From Streptomyces sp. WP-1 (GTDB taxonomy: Bacteria; Actinomycetota; Actinomycetes; Streptomycetales; Streptomycetaceae), in contig NZ_CP123923.1 in NCBI RefSeq assembly GCF_030450125.1, positions 6,209,501 to 6,273,500 of the forward strand: DNA of 64,000 nt, written 5' to 3'. Below the pieces are notes generated by a model. That model saw only the letters and a program-made list of their open reading frames with translations, had not been told where the DNA came from and made no database searches. Each line of letters starts with the position of its first letter. Positions within the stretch are counted from its first letter, which is position 1. A program made the translations under genes and the position numbers. Of the stretch, positions 40,977-49,679 are shown one piece after another.

Positions 40977-43778
40977 ATGCCACGGCGCACCCCACGGACC
41001 GCCCTTGACAGAGTGAGAACGTTCCGCAGACTTCCCGGGTTCCTGAAGACGGCCTCGGTATGCGTTCTGATAGCCGGACTTGTCTCCCCCATTACCCAGA
41101 GCGCCGCCGGCGCGGCCACCTCCGCCGCCCCCGCGGCGGCCGCGAACGACTACTGCGGCGGCCAGTGTTCGGACATCCTGCCGCCCGGCGAGAACGGCAA
41201 CGCCACCCTCGCGCAGATCCTCCTCAACCAGGCCTTCGGCACCCAGCCCGCGCACGCCGAGGACCAGCTCGGCCCCTACGCCAACCTGGCCACGGGCTAC
41301 AAGGGCCTGAGCGACACGACCATCAACAACTTCTTCAACGACGCCTCGTTCGGCGTCCCGTCCGACCAGGTCGCCTCGACCGAGAAGCCGAACGGGCGCG
41401 GCGACGTGACGATCGTGCGCGACAAGAAGACCGGTGTGCCCCACATCACCGGCACCACCCGCTACGGCACCGAGTTCGGCGCCGGGTACGCCGCGGCCGA
41501 GGACCGGCTCTGGCTGATGGACGTCTTCCGGCACGTCGGCCGGGGGCAGCTGACCTCCTTCGCGGGCGGCGCCGCCGCCAACCAGGGCCTGGAGCAGGAG
41601 TTCTACCGCAACGCGCCCTACACCGAGGCCGACCTCCAGGCGCAGATCGACCGCGCCGTGGCCGGCAACGGCGCCCGCGGCCAGCAGGCCCTCGCCGACG
41701 CCGACGCCTACCTGGACGGCATCAACTCCTACATCGACGCCTCCGACAGCGGCCGATACTTCCCCGGCGAGTACGACCTGACCGGCCACAAGGACGCGAT
41801 CACCAACGCCGGCACCATCGACCACTTCAAGATCACCGACCTGGTGGCGCTGGCCTCCGTCATCGGCTCCCTGTTCGGCTCCGGCGGCGGGGGAGAGGTG
41901 AACAACGCCCTCTCCCTGATGGCCGCGCAGGACAAGTACGGCGTCGAGCAGGGCACCAAGGTCTGGGAGTCCTTCCGCGAGCGCAACGACCCCGAGGCCG
42001 TCCTCACCGTCCACGACGGCCAGAGCTTCCCGTACGGCGCCGAGCCCGCCACCGCCAAGGGGCAGGCGCTGCCCGACGCCGGCTCGGTGGCCCAGGAGCC
42101 GCTGGTCTACGACCGCACCGGCAGCGCGGCCACCGCCGCCGCCAAGAACGCCTCCACCACGGCCGCCAAGACGGACCTCGGCTCCGCCCACCGGGGGATG
42201 TCCAACGCCCTGGTGGTGAGCGGCAAATACACCGCGAGCGGCCACCCGATCGCCGTCTTCGGACCGCAGACCGGCTACTTCGCGCCGCAGCTGCTCATGC
42301 TCCAGGAGATCCAGGGCCCCGGCATCAGCGCCCGCGGCGCCTCCTTCGCGGGCCTGAGCATGTACGTCGAACTCGGCCGCGGCCAGGACTACTCCTGGAG
42401 CGCGACCACCTCCGGCCAGGACATCGTCGACACCTACGCCGTCGAGCTGTGCCAGGACGACTACCACTACCTGTACCACGGCACCTGCACCGCCATGGAC
42501 AAGGTCGAGCAGAAGAACTCCTGGTCGCCCACGCTGGCCGACGGCACCGCCGCCGGGTCGTACACCATGCGGGTCTGGCGCACCAAGTACGGGCCGGTGG
42601 AGTACCGGGCGACCGTCGGCGGCAAGAAGGTCGCCTACACCAGCCTGCGCTCCTCGTACCTGCACGAGGTCGACTCGATCATCGGCTTCCAGATGCTGAA
42701 CGACCCCGGCTACATCAAGGGCCCCCAGGACTTCCAGAGCGCGGCGCAGCACATCAACTACACCTTCAACTGGTTCTACGCCGACTCCCAGCACACCGCC
42801 TACTACAACAGCGGTGACAACCCGGTCCGCGCGGACGGCGTCGACGCCGAGTTCCCGGTGTGGGCACAGCCCGCCTACGAGTGGAGGAACTGGAACGCGG
42901 ACACCAACACGGCCGACTACACCGCGCCCTCCGCCCACCCCAACTCCATCGACCAGGACTACTACGTCTCCTGGAACAACAAGCAGGCCAAGGACTACAC
43001 CACCGCCTCCTGGGGCGACGGCTCCGTGCACCGCGCCAACCTGCTGAACGACCGGGTCAAGAAGCTGGTCGCGGCCGGCGGGGTGACCCGCGCCGAGCTG
43101 GTGCAGGCCATGGCGTCCGCGGGCGTCACCGACCTGCGCGCCGAGGACGTGCTGCCCGAGCTGCTCCAGGTGATCGACTCCTCGCCGGTGACCGACTCCG
43201 CGGCCGCCGACGCGGTGAACAAGCTCCGGACGTGGGTGAGCGCGGGCGCCCAGCGCACCGAGACCTCGGCCGGCTCCAGGACATACGCGAACGCCGACGC
43301 CATCCGCATCCTGGACGCCTGGTGGCCGCTGCTGGTCAAGGCCGAGTTCCAGCCCGGCCTCGGCAGCGATCTGTACAACGCGCTCACCGGCAACCTGGCC
43401 ATCGACGAGGCCCCCTCCGCCGGACACGGACCGACCGGCTCGCACGCCGGAAGCTCCTTCCAGTACGGCTGGTGGAGCTATGTCGACAAGGACATCCGGT
43501 CGGTGCTCGGGCAGAACGTGCAGGGCCCGCTCGCCGCGAAGTACTGCGGCAACGGGGACCTGGGCGCCTGCCGGGACACCCTGATCAGCACCCTCAAGCA
43601 GGCCGCCGGGATGACCGCGGCCCAGGTCTACCCGGGCGACTCCGTCTGCTCCGCCGGTGACCAGTGGTGCGCCGACTCGATCGTCCAGCGCACGCTGGGC
43701 GGCATCAAGCACGGCAACATCAGCTGGCAGAACCGGCCGACCTTCCAGCAGGTCGTGGAGTACACCTCGCACCGGTGA
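40977..43778 (+). CDS. Secreted penicillin acylase-family N-terminal-nucleophile amidase
   Basis: A 933-residue secreted preproenzyme. The signal peptide (TASVCVLIAGLVSPITQSAAGAA) follows an Arg-rich start; the ATG at 40977 has AGGAG upstream. The alpha chain starts with GDVTIVRDKKTGVPHITG and carries GYAAAEDRLWLMDVFRHVGRG. Ser409 in GMSNALVVSG is the expected new N-terminal nucleophile after self-cleavage, followed by FGPQTGYFAPQLL. The beta chain ends near FQQVVEYT. Family members hydrolyse beta-lactams, acyl-homoserine lactones or lipopeptide amides; the substrate here is unknown. Confidence 0.92.
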   Translation: MPRRTPRTALDRVRTFRRLPGFLKTASVCVLIAGLVSPITQSAAGAATSAAPAAAANDYCGGQCSDILPPGENGNATLAQILLNQAFGTQPAHAEDQLGPYANLATGYKGLSDTTINNFFNDASFGVPSDQVASTEKPNGRGDVTIVRDKKTGVPHITGTTRYGTEFGAGYAAAEDRLWLMDVFRHVGRGQLTSFAGGAAANQGLEQEFYRNAPYTEADLQAQIDRAVAGNGARGQQALADADAYLDGINSYIDASDSGRYFPGEYDLTGHKDAITNAGTIDHFKITDLVALASVIGSLFGSGGGGEVNNALSLMAAQDKYGVEQGTKVWESFRERNDPEAVLTVHDGQSFPYGAEPATAKGQALPDAGSVAQEPLVYDRTGSAATAAAKNASTTAAKTDLGSAHRGMSNALVVSGKYTASGHPIAVFGPQTGYFAPQLLMLQEIQGPGISARGASFAGLSMYVELGRGQDYSWSATTSGQDIVDTYAVELCQDDYHYLYHGTCTAMDKVEQKNSWSPTLADGTAAGSYTMRVWRTKYGPVEYRATVGGKKVAYTSLRSSYLHEVDSIIGFQMLNDPGYIKGPQDFQSAAQHINYTFNWFYADSQHTAYYNSGDNPVRADGVDAEFPVWAQPAYEWRNWNADTNTADYTAPSAHPNSIDQDYYVSWNNKQAKDYTTASWGDGSVHRANLLNDRVKKLVAAGGVTRAELVQAMASAGVTDLRAEDVLPELLQVIDSSPVTDSAAADAVNKLRTWVSAGAQRTETSAGSRTYANADAIRILDAWWPLLVKAEFQPGLGSDLYNALTGNLAIDEAPSAGHGPTGSHAGSSFQYGWWSYVDKDIRSVLGQNVQGPLAAKYCGNGDLGACRDTLISTLKQAAGMTAAQVYPGDSVCSAGDQWCADSIVQRTLGGIKHGNISWQNRPTFQQVVEYTSHR

Positions 43779-43801
43779 CCTGGGCGTCGGGTGAGCGGTG
43801 A

Positions 43802-43836
43802 CTGGCGGCGGGTCAGGCGATCCGGCCCGCCGCCAG
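43802..43836. terminator. Bidirectional hairpin between acylase and hydrolase genes
   Basis: CTGGCGGCGGG (43802-43812) pairs with CCCGCCGCCAG (43826-43836), 11 bp, with a 13-base loop; it overlaps the last codons of the minus-strand gene. No T-run follows. Confidence 0.6.
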
Positions 43837-45111
43837 CACCACCCGGGCCAGTTCGGGATGCAGGATGTCGCTGTGCGCCCCGGCCGGCGGACCGCCCCGG
43901 CGGACCACCGCCGCCGCGTCCACGTTCACACACCCCGACGCGGGCAGCCGGCCCGCCAGGGCGCCGGCCAGATCCAGTCGGGCCGTGCCCGGCACCGCCT
44001 GCACCCCGTCATGGCCCAGCGCGCCCCACCGGGGCCCCAGCACGGCCGCGATCTCGTCGCCCAGGCAGGACCGGTCGTCCCCCGCGAGCCGCGAGACCAG
44101 CGGGTAGAACGTGCCGAGCGCCGCGTCGAAGTGCGAGTGGCAGCACACCAGCGGGCCGTCGATCCGCCGCTGCTGGTCCTTCAGCGCGCCCGACCTGTGC
44201 GCATCGTCGGGCAGCCGCTCCGCGAACGTGTAGTGCGAGAAGGCCCCTTCCAGCAGCGTCAGGGACTTCACCGGGCGCGCCTGGCCGGGCAGCCCGCGCA
44301 GCGCGAACGCCACCAGGCGCGCACCGAAGCTGTGCCCCACCAGATGCACCCGCACCCCCGGGGCCTTCACCGCCAACCGGCCCAGCAGCGGCCCGAGTCC
44401 ATGCTCGCCGACGGTCCCGGCCCGCCCCTTCATCTGGTAGTACGCCGCCTGCCGCAGCAGCTCCTTCGCGCCCTCCCAGGGGTTGGGCAGATGGAACTGC
44501 TCGGTGCCGCCCGGCGCCGCGACGGCGGCCAGCGCGTCGGCGAACTCGGCGCAGGCGGTGGCCGGTTCCTCGGTGAAGACGGCCGGCTCGCCCTCCTCGT
44601 CGGTGTCGGCCGCCGCGCTCCCCGCCCCGTCCAGCAGCAGCCGCACCAGCCGCCCGAACTCCGTCAACCCCGCGTCCCCGTTAGGCCGTTCGTCGAGCAG
44701 CCGGGCCAGCCGGTCGACGGTGCCCGCCCGGTCCGGGAAGGCGATGAGCAGCCCGCGCCGGGTGTTCTCGTCCAGCGCCGGCCCGGGCGCCGTCTCCGCC
44801 GCCATGGCCACCGCCGACCTCGGGAAGTCCGGGATCGGCTCGTCGCTGAACCGCATCGACGGCCACACCACCCCGACGTACCCGAGGTGCGCCTTGGGCG
44901 CGAGCCCCGGGAACGGGGCGAAGAAGCGGCGGTACAGGGCGGTCGCGGCCGAGCGGTCCTCGTTCCAGCCGTGGGCGAAGACGACCAGGTCACGGACGCC
45001 CTGTCCGGTGACCTGGGCCAGCAGGTGATCGCGTTCGGGCGGGTCGACGTCCCCGCCGGCGTCGAAGGTCAGCTCCCAATAGGGAGACACGCTCATCCCG
45101 GAATCCGCCAT
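43813..45111 (-). CDS. Alpha/beta hydrolase-fold protein, serine esterase-like
   Basis: A 432-residue cytoplasmic protein. LVVFAHGWNEDRS gives the oxyanion strand and VHLVGHSFGARL the nucleophile elbow with Ser. The likely catalytic Asp and His lie in the C-terminal third, where GPLVCCHSHFDAALGTFYPLVSRL is seen. An insertion of about 130 residues between the first strand and the elbow is unusual for esterases and may form a lid. No signal peptide is present. The start at 45111 follows AGGGAG. The substrate is unknown. Confidence 0.75.
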   Translation of the reverse strand: MADSGMSVSPYWELTFDAGGDVDPPERDHLLAQVTGQGVRDLVVFAHGWNEDRSAATALYRRFFAPFPGLAPKAHLGYVGVVWPSMRFSDEPIPDFPRSAVAMAAETAPGPALDENTRRGLLIAFPDRAGTVDRLARLLDERPNGDAGLTEFGRLVRLLLDGAGSAAADTDEEGEPAVFTEEPATACAEFADALAAVAAPGGTEQFHLPNPWEGAKELLRQAAYYQMKGRAGTVGEHGLGPLLGRLAVKAPGVRVHLVGHSFGARLVAFALRGLPGQARPVKSLTLLEGAFSHYTFAERLPDDAHRSGALKDQQRRIDGPLVCCHSHFDAALGTFYPLVSRLAGDDRSCLGDEIAAVLGPRWGALGHDGVQAVPGTARLDLAGALAGRLPASGCVNVDAAAVVRRGGPPAGAHSDILHPELARVVLAAGRIA

Positions 45112-45197
45112 GCCAGGCTCCCTCGCCCCGCGGAGAACGACACGTTACCCGGTGTAATTGTCCCGCGACACAGCGGAGTTGAAACCAGCCCGGCACG

Positions 45198-46439
45198 TCA
45201 CGGGTACAGCAGGTATCGCCTCCGGATCCGCCGGAACGCGGCCAGTTCCTGCTGCCAGGCGCCCACCACCTCGTCGGTGTCCGCGCCCGCGTCGATCATC
45301 GTGCGCACCCGGTCCGAACCGGTGAGCTTGTCGATCCAGTCGTCCGGGCGCCACGCGAAGCCGTCCCAGACCTCGCGCGCGGTCACCAGCAGGGCGATCC
45401 CGGTGCGTACGGGGTCGTAGGCCGCCCGGTCCGTCACATGGATCTGCACCCCGCCGGCCGTCCTCCCCTCGAACTTGGAGAAGGTGGGCGCGAAGTACGC
45501 CTCCCGGAACCGCACCCCGGGCAGCCCCAGCGCGTTCGCCGCCGCCGCCCAGCGGCCGTCGATGCCCTCGGCGCCGAGGAGTTCGAACGGCCGGGTGGTG
45601 CCGCGCCCCTCGGACAGGTTCGTGCCCTCGAACACGCAGGTGCCGGAGTACACCAACGCCGTGTCCGGGGTGGGCATGTTGGGGCTCGGCGGCACCCAGG
45701 GCAGGGCCGAGGCGTCGTAGAAGTCCGCGCGCCGCCAGCCCGTCATCAGCACGGTCTCCAGGGGGACGGACCCGCCGAGGAACTCCCTGTCGAACAGCCG
45801 GGCCAGCTCCGCGACGGTCATCCCGTGCGCCTGCGCGATCGGCTGCCGGCCGACGAACGTGGCGAACTCCCTGTGCAGCACCGGCCCTTGGGCGGCGCGG
45901 CCGGTGACCGGGTTCGGGCGGTCGAGCACCACGAACCGCTTCCCCGCGAGCCGGGCGGCCTCCATGCAGTCGTACAGCGTCCAGATGTACGTGTAGAAGC
46001 GCGCCCCGACGTCCTGGATGTCGAAGACCACCGTGTCGACGCCGGAGGCGGTGAAGACGTCGGCCAGCGGCCGGCCGCTCTTGAGGTACGTGTCGTAGAC
46101 CGGCAGACCCGTCTCCGGATCGTCGTAGCGGCCCTCGGAGCCACCGGCCTGCGCGGTCCCCCGGAATCCGTGCTCCGGGCCGAAGACCGCCGTCAGCTCG
46201 ACCTGGGGATCGGCGTGCATGACGTCCACGATGTGCCGGGCGTCGCGGGTGATGCCGGTGGGGTTGGTGACGATGCCGACCTTCTGGCCGTGGAGCAGCT
46301 GGTAGCCGTCGGCCGCGAGCCGTTCGAAGCCGGTGCGGAGGGACGCGCGGTGCCGAGGGGGCATGGCCTCCACGGGGGACGCGGCCGGGACGGCGGTCAG
46401 GGCGGCCGTGGCCAGGAGGTTTCTACGGGACGGGTGCAT
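45198..46439 (-). CDS. Secreted exo-beta-N-acetylmuramidase, NamZ/DUF1343 family
   Basis: A 413-residue enzyme of the DUF1343 family, whose member NamZ removes terminal MurNAc from peptidoglycan fragments. Key segments are VGIVTNPTGITRD, FGPEHGFRGTAQAGG, VVFDIQDVGARFYTYIWTL, DRPNPVTG and VFEGTNLSEGRGTTRPFE. The N terminus MHPSRRNLLATAALTAVPAA is Tat-like with twin Arg. The ATG at 46439 is chosen over the open upstream frame, which is the shadow of the SDR gene. It would act outside the membrane in wall recycling or predation on other bacteria. It is divergent from the SDR operon. Confidence 0.9.
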   Translation of the reverse strand: MHPSRRNLLATAALTAVPAASPVEAMPPRHRASLRTGFERLAADGYQLLHGQKVGIVTNPTGITRDARHIVDVMHADPQVELTAVFGPEHGFRGTAQAGGSEGRYDDPETGLPVYDTYLKSGRPLADVFTASGVDTVVFDIQDVGARFYTYIWTLYDCMEAARLAGKRFVVLDRPNPVTGRAAQGPVLHREFATFVGRQPIAQAHGMTVAELARLFDREFLGGSVPLETVLMTGWRRADFYDASALPWVPPSPNMPTPDTALVYSGTCVFEGTNLSEGRGTTRPFELLGAEGIDGRWAAAANALGLPGVRFREAYFAPTFSKFEGRTAGGVQIHVTDRAAYDPVRTGIALLVTAREVWDGFAWRPDDWIDKLTGSDRVRTMIDAGADTDEVVGAWQQELAAFRRIRRRYLLYP

Positions 46440-46504
46440 GGGACCTCCGTCGGTGCGGCAGGTGCGGGCCTCTAGAGGTTGGTACGACAGCCCTTCCTTC
46501 ACAC

Positions 46505-46520
46505 ATACCGACCGGTTAGT
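46505..46520. promoter_or_regulatory. ACCGACCGGT-type operator before the SDR operon
   Basis: ATACCGACCGGTTAGT, an imperfect dyad centred on CCGG. It is related to the perfect CCGACCGGTCGG site at 51966, in front of the oppositely oriented ACAD-phosphotransferase operon. The site is 42 bases upstream of the SDR start. Confidence 0.6.
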
Positions 46521-46562
46521 CTGGCCGCGCTGAGCCGAGTCGCGTCGTGTCGAAGGAGACCG

Positions 46563-47336
46563 ATGGTGGAAGCCATGCAGGATGCGGGAGTCGTCGTCAC
46601 CGGTGCCGGTGGGGGGATCGGGGCCGCGCTGGCCCGGAGGTTCGCCGGGGCCGGGGCACGGGTCGTGGTGAACGACCTGGACGGCCCGAAGGCGAAGGCG
46701 GTGGCCGAGGAGATCGGCGGGACCGCCGTGCCCGGGGACGCCTCCGCGATCGTCGACAAGGCGCGGGACGCGCTCGGCGGGACCATCGACGTGTACTGCG
46801 CCAACGCCGGGGTCGGCTTCTCCGACGGGGACATCGCCGGGCCGCTCGACGAGCGGTCCTGGGCGCTGTCCTGGGACGTCAATGTGATGGCACACGTCCG
46901 CGCGGCCCACGCCCTGCTGCCGCACTGGCTGGAGCGGGGCAGCGGCCGGTTCGTCACCACCGTGTCCGCCGCCGGGCTGCTCACCATGGTCGGCGCCCCC
47001 TCCTACAGCGTCACCAAGCACGGCGCATACGCGTTCGCCGAGTGGCTGTCCCTGACGTACCGCCACCGCGGTCTGAAGGTGCACGCCATCTGCCCGGAGG
47101 GCGTGCGCACCGACATGCTCGCGGCCACCGGTACCGCGGGCGAGGTGGTGCTGGTGCCGACCGCGATCGAGCCGGAGGACGTGGCCGACGCGCTGTTCAA
47201 GGGCATCGAGGAGGACCGCTTCCTGATCCTGCCGCACCCGGAGACCGGCGCCCGCTACCAGGTGCGCGCGGCGGACCCCGAGCGCTGGCTGGCCGGCATG
47301 AACCACCTCCAGCAGAAGGTGGAGGAGGTCTCGTGA
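46563..47336 (+). CDS. Short-chain dehydrogenase/reductase
   Basis: A 257-residue SDR. The NAD(P) motif is TGAGGGIGAALARRF and the catalytic Ser-Tyr-Lys set is in TVSAAGL and YSVTKHGAYAFAEW. ICPEGVRTDM follows as in classical SDRs. A GAAGGAG site precedes the ATG at 46563. Its stop overlaps the acyl-CoA ligase start (GTGA). In this operon it probably oxidises a hydroxyacyl-CoA; the substrate is inferred from the neighbours. Confidence 0.93.
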   Translation: MVEAMQDAGVVVTGAGGGIGAALARRFAGAGARVVVNDLDGPKAKAVAEEIGGTAVPGDASAIVDKARDALGGTIDVYCANAGVGFSDGDIAGPLDERSWALSWDVNVMAHVRAAHALLPHWLERGSGRFVTTVSAAGLLTMVGAPSYSVTKHGAYAFAEWLSLTYRHRGLKVHAICPEGVRTDMLAATGTAGEVVLVPTAIEPEDVADALFKGIEEDRFLILPHPETGARYQVRAADPERWLAGMNHLQQKVEEVS

Positions 47337-49006
47337 GCGACTCCCCCTACGCGGCCAAGCCCTGGCTGGCCCTGCTCGACGAGGCCCAGCGGGCCCCCGT
47401 CGAACCCGCCGACTCGCTGGTGCACGCCCTGCGCGCCGCCGTCGCCGAGGCGCCCGAGCGCACCTTCCTCGCCTACTTCGACGCCCGGCTGAGCTACCGC
47501 GAGGCGGACCGGCTCAGCGACTCGGTCGCCGCGCACCTCGCCGCGCGCGGACTGGAGCGCGGCGACCGGGTGGCCGTACTCCTCCAGAACTCCCCGCACT
47601 TCGTGCTCGCCGTGCTCGGCGCCTGGAAGGCGGGCGCGACCGTGGTGCCGGTCAACCCGATGTACAAGTCGGCCGAGGTCGGCCATGTGCTGCGGGACTC
47701 CGAGGCCGCCGCGCTGATCTGCTCCGACCGGGCGTGGGAGTCGTATCTGCGGCGGACGGCCGCCGACTCGCCGGTGCGGATCGTGCTCACCGGGTGCGAG
47801 CTGGACTTCCAGACCCGCGACGACCGGCGGGTGCTGGCCTTCGAGCGGCTGCCCGTGGCCCCCGACGCCGAGGACCTGGTGGCCGTGGCCCGGCAGGGCG
47901 GCCGGGCGCCCGAGGGGCGGGATCCGGGGCCCGGGGACATCGCGCTGATCAGCTACACCTCCGGGACCAGCGGCACCCCCAAGGGCGCCACCAACACCCA
48001 CGGCAACATCATGTACACCGTGGAACGCCAGCGCACCGGGCTCCCGCTGCCCGAGGGCCCGGTGTACTTCGCGCTCGCGCCGCTGTTCCACATCACCGGC
48101 ATGGTCTGCCAGTTCGGCGCCTGTCTGAACAGCGCCGGCACCCTGGTGCTCGCCTACCGCTTCGAACCGGGCGTGGTCCTGGAGGCGTTCGCCGAGCACC
48201 GCCCGGTGTTCACGGTCGGCCCCGCCACCGCGTTCATGGCGCTCGGCGCCCACCCCGGGGCGGGTCCGGAGCACTTCTCCTCCTTCGTGCACCTCGCCTC
48301 CGGCGGCGCCCCGCTGCCGCCCGCGCTGGTGGAGGGGTTCCGGGCGCGGTTCGGGGCGTACATCCGCAACGGGTACGGGCTCACCGAGTGCACCGCGCCC
48401 TGCGCCTCCGTGCCCTCCGGCCTTCAGGCGCCGGTCGACCCGGTCTCCGGGACGCTCGCGGTCGGCCTGCCGGGACCCGACACGCTCGTACGGATCGTGG
48501 ACGAGAACGGCGCGGACGTGCCGTTCGGCGAGCAGGGCGAGATCGTGGTGCGCGGCCCCCAGGTGATCCCCGGCTACTGGCGCCGCCCCGAGGCGACCGC
48601 CGAGACCTTCCCCGGGGGCGAGCTGCGCACCGGCGACATCGGCTTCATGGACCCGCAGGGCTGGCTCTACGTCGTGGACCGCAAGAAGGACATGATCAAC
48701 GCCTCCGGGTTCAAGGTGTGGCCGCGCGAGGTGGAGGACGTCCTGTACGCCCACCCGGCGGTGCGCGAGGCGGCCGTCGTCGGCATCCCCGACGGCTATC
48801 GCGGGGAGACCGTCAAGGCGTACATCAGCCTGCGGCCGGGCGCCGAGGCGGACCCGGATGAACTCGCGGTGTACTGCAAGGAGAGACTGGCCGCCTACAA
48901 ATATCCGCGCCAGGTGGAGATCCTGCCCGAGTTGCCCAAGACGTCGAGTGGGAAGATCCTCCGGCGGGAGCTTCGTTCCCGTGGCGACGGCAGCGGCCGG
49001 AACTAG
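47333..49006 (+). CDS. Acyl-CoA synthetase (class I adenylate-forming enzyme)
   Basis: A 557-residue enzyme that activates a carboxylic acid to its CoA ester with ATP. The P-loop-like motif is YTSGTSGTPKGAT, followed by YFALAPLFHITGM, NGYGLTECTAP, LRTGDIGFMD and VDRKKDMINASGFKVWPREVE, and the terminal catalytic Lys in TSSGKILRRELR. It resembles long- or medium-chain and aromatic acid ligases. The GTG start overlaps the SDR stop by four bases. With the SDR and the facing acyl-CoA dehydrogenase it outlines a degradative acyl pathway. Confidence 0.94.
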   Translation: MSDSPYAAKPWLALLDEAQRAPVEPADSLVHALRAAVAEAPERTFLAYFDARLSYREADRLSDSVAAHLAARGLERGDRVAVLLQNSPHFVLAVLGAWKAGATVVPVNPMYKSAEVGHVLRDSEAAALICSDRAWESYLRRTAADSPVRIVLTGCELDFQTRDDRRVLAFERLPVAPDAEDLVAVARQGGRAPEGRDPGPGDIALISYTSGTSGTPKGATNTHGNIMYTVERQRTGLPLPEGPVYFALAPLFHITGMVCQFGACLNSAGTLVLAYRFEPGVVLEAFAEHRPVFTVGPATAFMALGAHPGAGPEHFSSFVHLASGGAPLPPALVEGFRARFGAYIRNGYGLTECTAPCASVPSGLQAPVDPVSGTLAVGLPGPDTLVRIVDENGADVPFGEQGEIVVRGPQVIPGYWRRPEATAETFPGGELRTGDIGFMDPQGWLYVVDRKKDMINASGFKVWPREVEDVLYAHPAVREAAVVGIPDGYRGETVKAYISLRPGAEADPDELAVYCKERLAAYKYPRQVEILPELPKTSSGKILRRELRSRGDGSGRN

Positions 49007-49024
49007 CGACATCACGGAAGGCAG

Positions 49025-49627
49025 GTGGCGGCAGTGCCCAGGACGACGGACGGCGACGGAGCACCTGTTCCGCAGCGGCTTCTGGCCGCCGCCACCCGGC
49101 TCTTCGCCGAGCAGGGCTACGACCGGACCTCCGTACAGGAGATCGTGGAGGCGGCGGGCGTCACCAAGGGGGCGCTGTACCACTACTTCGGCTCCAAGGA
49201 CGATCTGCTGCACGAGGTGTACGCGCGGATGCTCCGCGTCCAGCAGGAGCGGCTCGACCACTTCGCCGACATGGACGCGCCCGTGGAGCGGCGGCTGCGG
49301 GAGGCGGCGGCGGACGTCGTGGTGTCGACCATCGAGAACCTGGACGACGCCTCGATCTTCTTCCGCTCCATGCACCAGCTGAGCCCGGAGAAGCACAAAC
49401 AGGTACGGGCCGAACGGCGCCGCTACCACGAGAGGTTCCGCGCGCTCGTCGAGGAGGGCCAGAAGTCCGGCGTGTTCTCCACCGCCACCCCGGCCGACCT
49501 GGTCGTGGACTACCACTTCGGCTCCGTCCACCACCTGTCCACCTGGTACCGCCCGGACGGACCGCTGAGCCCCCAGCAGGTGGCCGACCACCTCGCGGAC
49601 CTGCTGCTGCGCGCGCTGCGCCCCTGA
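49025..49627 (+). CDS. TetR-family regulator of acyl-CoA genes
   Basis: A 200-residue repressor. The HTH reads LLAAATRLFAEQGYDRTSVQEIVEAAGVTKGALYHYFGSKDDLLHEVYARML; the ligand domain resembles the FadR/KstR2-like group that senses acyl-CoA. Starts at 49025 or 49034 are both GTG; the first has GGAAGG close by. It is the last gene of the SDR-ligase operon and converges on the ACAD gene. Related sites at 46505 and 51966 suggest that it controls both transcripts. Confidence 0.9.
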   Translation: MAAVPRTTDGDGAPVPQRLLAAATRLFAEQGYDRTSVQEIVEAAGVTKGALYHYFGSKDDLLHEVYARMLRVQQERLDHFADMDAPVERRLREAAADVVVSTIENLDDASIFFRSMHQLSPEKHKQVRAERRRYHERFRALVEEGQKSGVFSTATPADLVVDYHFGSVHHLSTWYRPDGPLSPQQVADHLADLLLRALRP

Positions 49628-49636
49628 ACGCCGGCA

Positions 49637-49666
49637 AGGGGCGGCTCTCCCTCAGGGGCCGCCCCT
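49637..49666. terminator. Bidirectional hairpin between TetR and acyl-CoA dehydrogenase genes
   Basis: AGGGGCGGC (49637-49645) pairs with GCCGCCCCT (49658-49666) around a 12-base loop, between two convergent stop codons. Confidence 0.6.
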
Positions 49667-49679
49667 CACGCGCGTCCGC

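Noticed and set aside
40965..43772. Minus-strand open frame of about 930 codons opposite the acylase gene
   Set aside because: It is dominated by Val, Gly and His runs with no recognisable domain; the plus strand codes for an intact Ntn hydrolase.
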